Source: Ruminiclostridium herbifermentans (GTDB lineage: Bacteria > Bacillota > Clostridia > Acetivibrionales > DSM-1351). Taken from it: a DNA stretch of 64,000 nucleotides. A program made the position numbers and the translations under genes. The stretch is from the NCBI RefSeq assembly GCF_005473905.2, contig NZ_CP061336.1, positions 2,286,501 through 2,350,500 of the forward strand, given 5' to 3'. Positions 63,866-64,000 of the stretch are shown here, one piece after another (position 1 is the stretch's first letter; each line of letters begins with the position of its first letter). The notes below the pieces were generated by a model, which was not told where the DNA came from, ran no database searches, and worked only from the letters and a program-made list of their open reading frames with translations.

Positions 63866-64000
63866 ACTTTATTTTTTGAGAATGATGGTGAGAATTCTTT
63901 AAACCCTAAAATTTGATGTTATTTATAAGCATTTATTCAATTGCATTTGACTCTTCTATATCTTAATAAAATAGAAATATGACATTATTAACATCTATAA
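63866..64000. other. Downstream of metN, no ORF
   Basis: AT-rich sequence with no recognisable gene start for a MetI permease; a downstream gene could lie beyond the window. Confidence 0.4.

Overview
The window is AT-rich with short Shine-Dalgarno-led genes, mostly on the + strand. A type I dockerin and carbohydrate-binding-like modules occur in two secreted proteins, and there is a four-subunit 2-oxoacid:ferredoxin oxidoreductase. Together these suggest an anaerobic, plant-fibre-associated member of the Clostridia (Clostridium / Ruminiclostridium type). Species cannot be fixed from sequence alone. No rRNA, tRNA or CRISPR array was seen.

Region 1 (1-12.1 kb) is a nitrogenase-like, sulfur-linked block. 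It holds the 3' part of one NifD-like gene, a sulfonate/taurine-type ABC transporter (three genes), a NifH-like reductase, a cysteine-synthase-family enzyme, a NifD-like and a NifK-like protein, a second cysteine-synthase-family enzyme and a NifX-like protein with a Cys-rich insert. The mix of NifHDK homologues with sulfhydrylases and a sulfonate-type transporter resembles the group IV nitrogenase-like enzymes, such as methylthio-alkane reductase, rather than N2 fixation. A 65-bp minisatellite follows.

Region 2 (12.6-24.6 kb) holds a small CxxC protein, a DUF3892-like gene, an MsrA-MsrB fusion, an ArsC/Spx-like protein, a small membrane protein, two minus-strand PLP sulfur enzymes (PatB-like C-S lyase and a trans-sulfuration enzyme) behind a possible leader peptide, an Rrf2-family regulator, a GGDEF protein, topoisomerase III and a decayed IS4-type transposase. 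A shared palindromic motif lies just after the -10 box of the nifH-like, trans-sulfuration, Rrf2 and phenylacetate-CoA-ligase-like promoters, and after a possible promoter ahead of nifD. This suggests one Rrf2 (CymR-like) sulfur regulon.

Region 3 (25-51.2 kb) holds two large secreted proteins (dockerin + calcium repeats + VWA; tandem carbohydrate-binding-like modules + regulatory repeats + YfaP-like C-terminus), an HD-domain protein, and then a 17.6-kb co-directional run of five giant genes (1072, 1169, 1281, 1630 and 586 aa). These include an M23 peptidase domain and a DUF6603-like protein. None of the last four has a clear signal peptide and I know of no function for the set. This is the best candidate for an undescribed system.

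Region 4 (51.7-54.0 kb) is a compact folate operon, folE-folP-folB-folK. It is followed by a 1.1-kb non-coding block with a 235-bp foldback and a 323-bp tandem duplication that shares sequence with 4.64-4.87 kb.

Region 5 (55-64 kb) holds a phenylacetate-CoA-ligase-like enzyme, a class I aminotransferase, a 2-oxoacid:ferredoxin oxidoreductase (gamma, delta, alpha, then beta) and a methionine-type ABC transporter (MetQ, MetN; no MetI seen). The beta subunit is separated from alpha by a tandem array that repeats its own ribosome-binding site five extra times, each copy able to pair with an anti-Shine-Dalgarno arm. The set fits oxidative breakdown of an amino acid, possibly methionine, under sulfur control.
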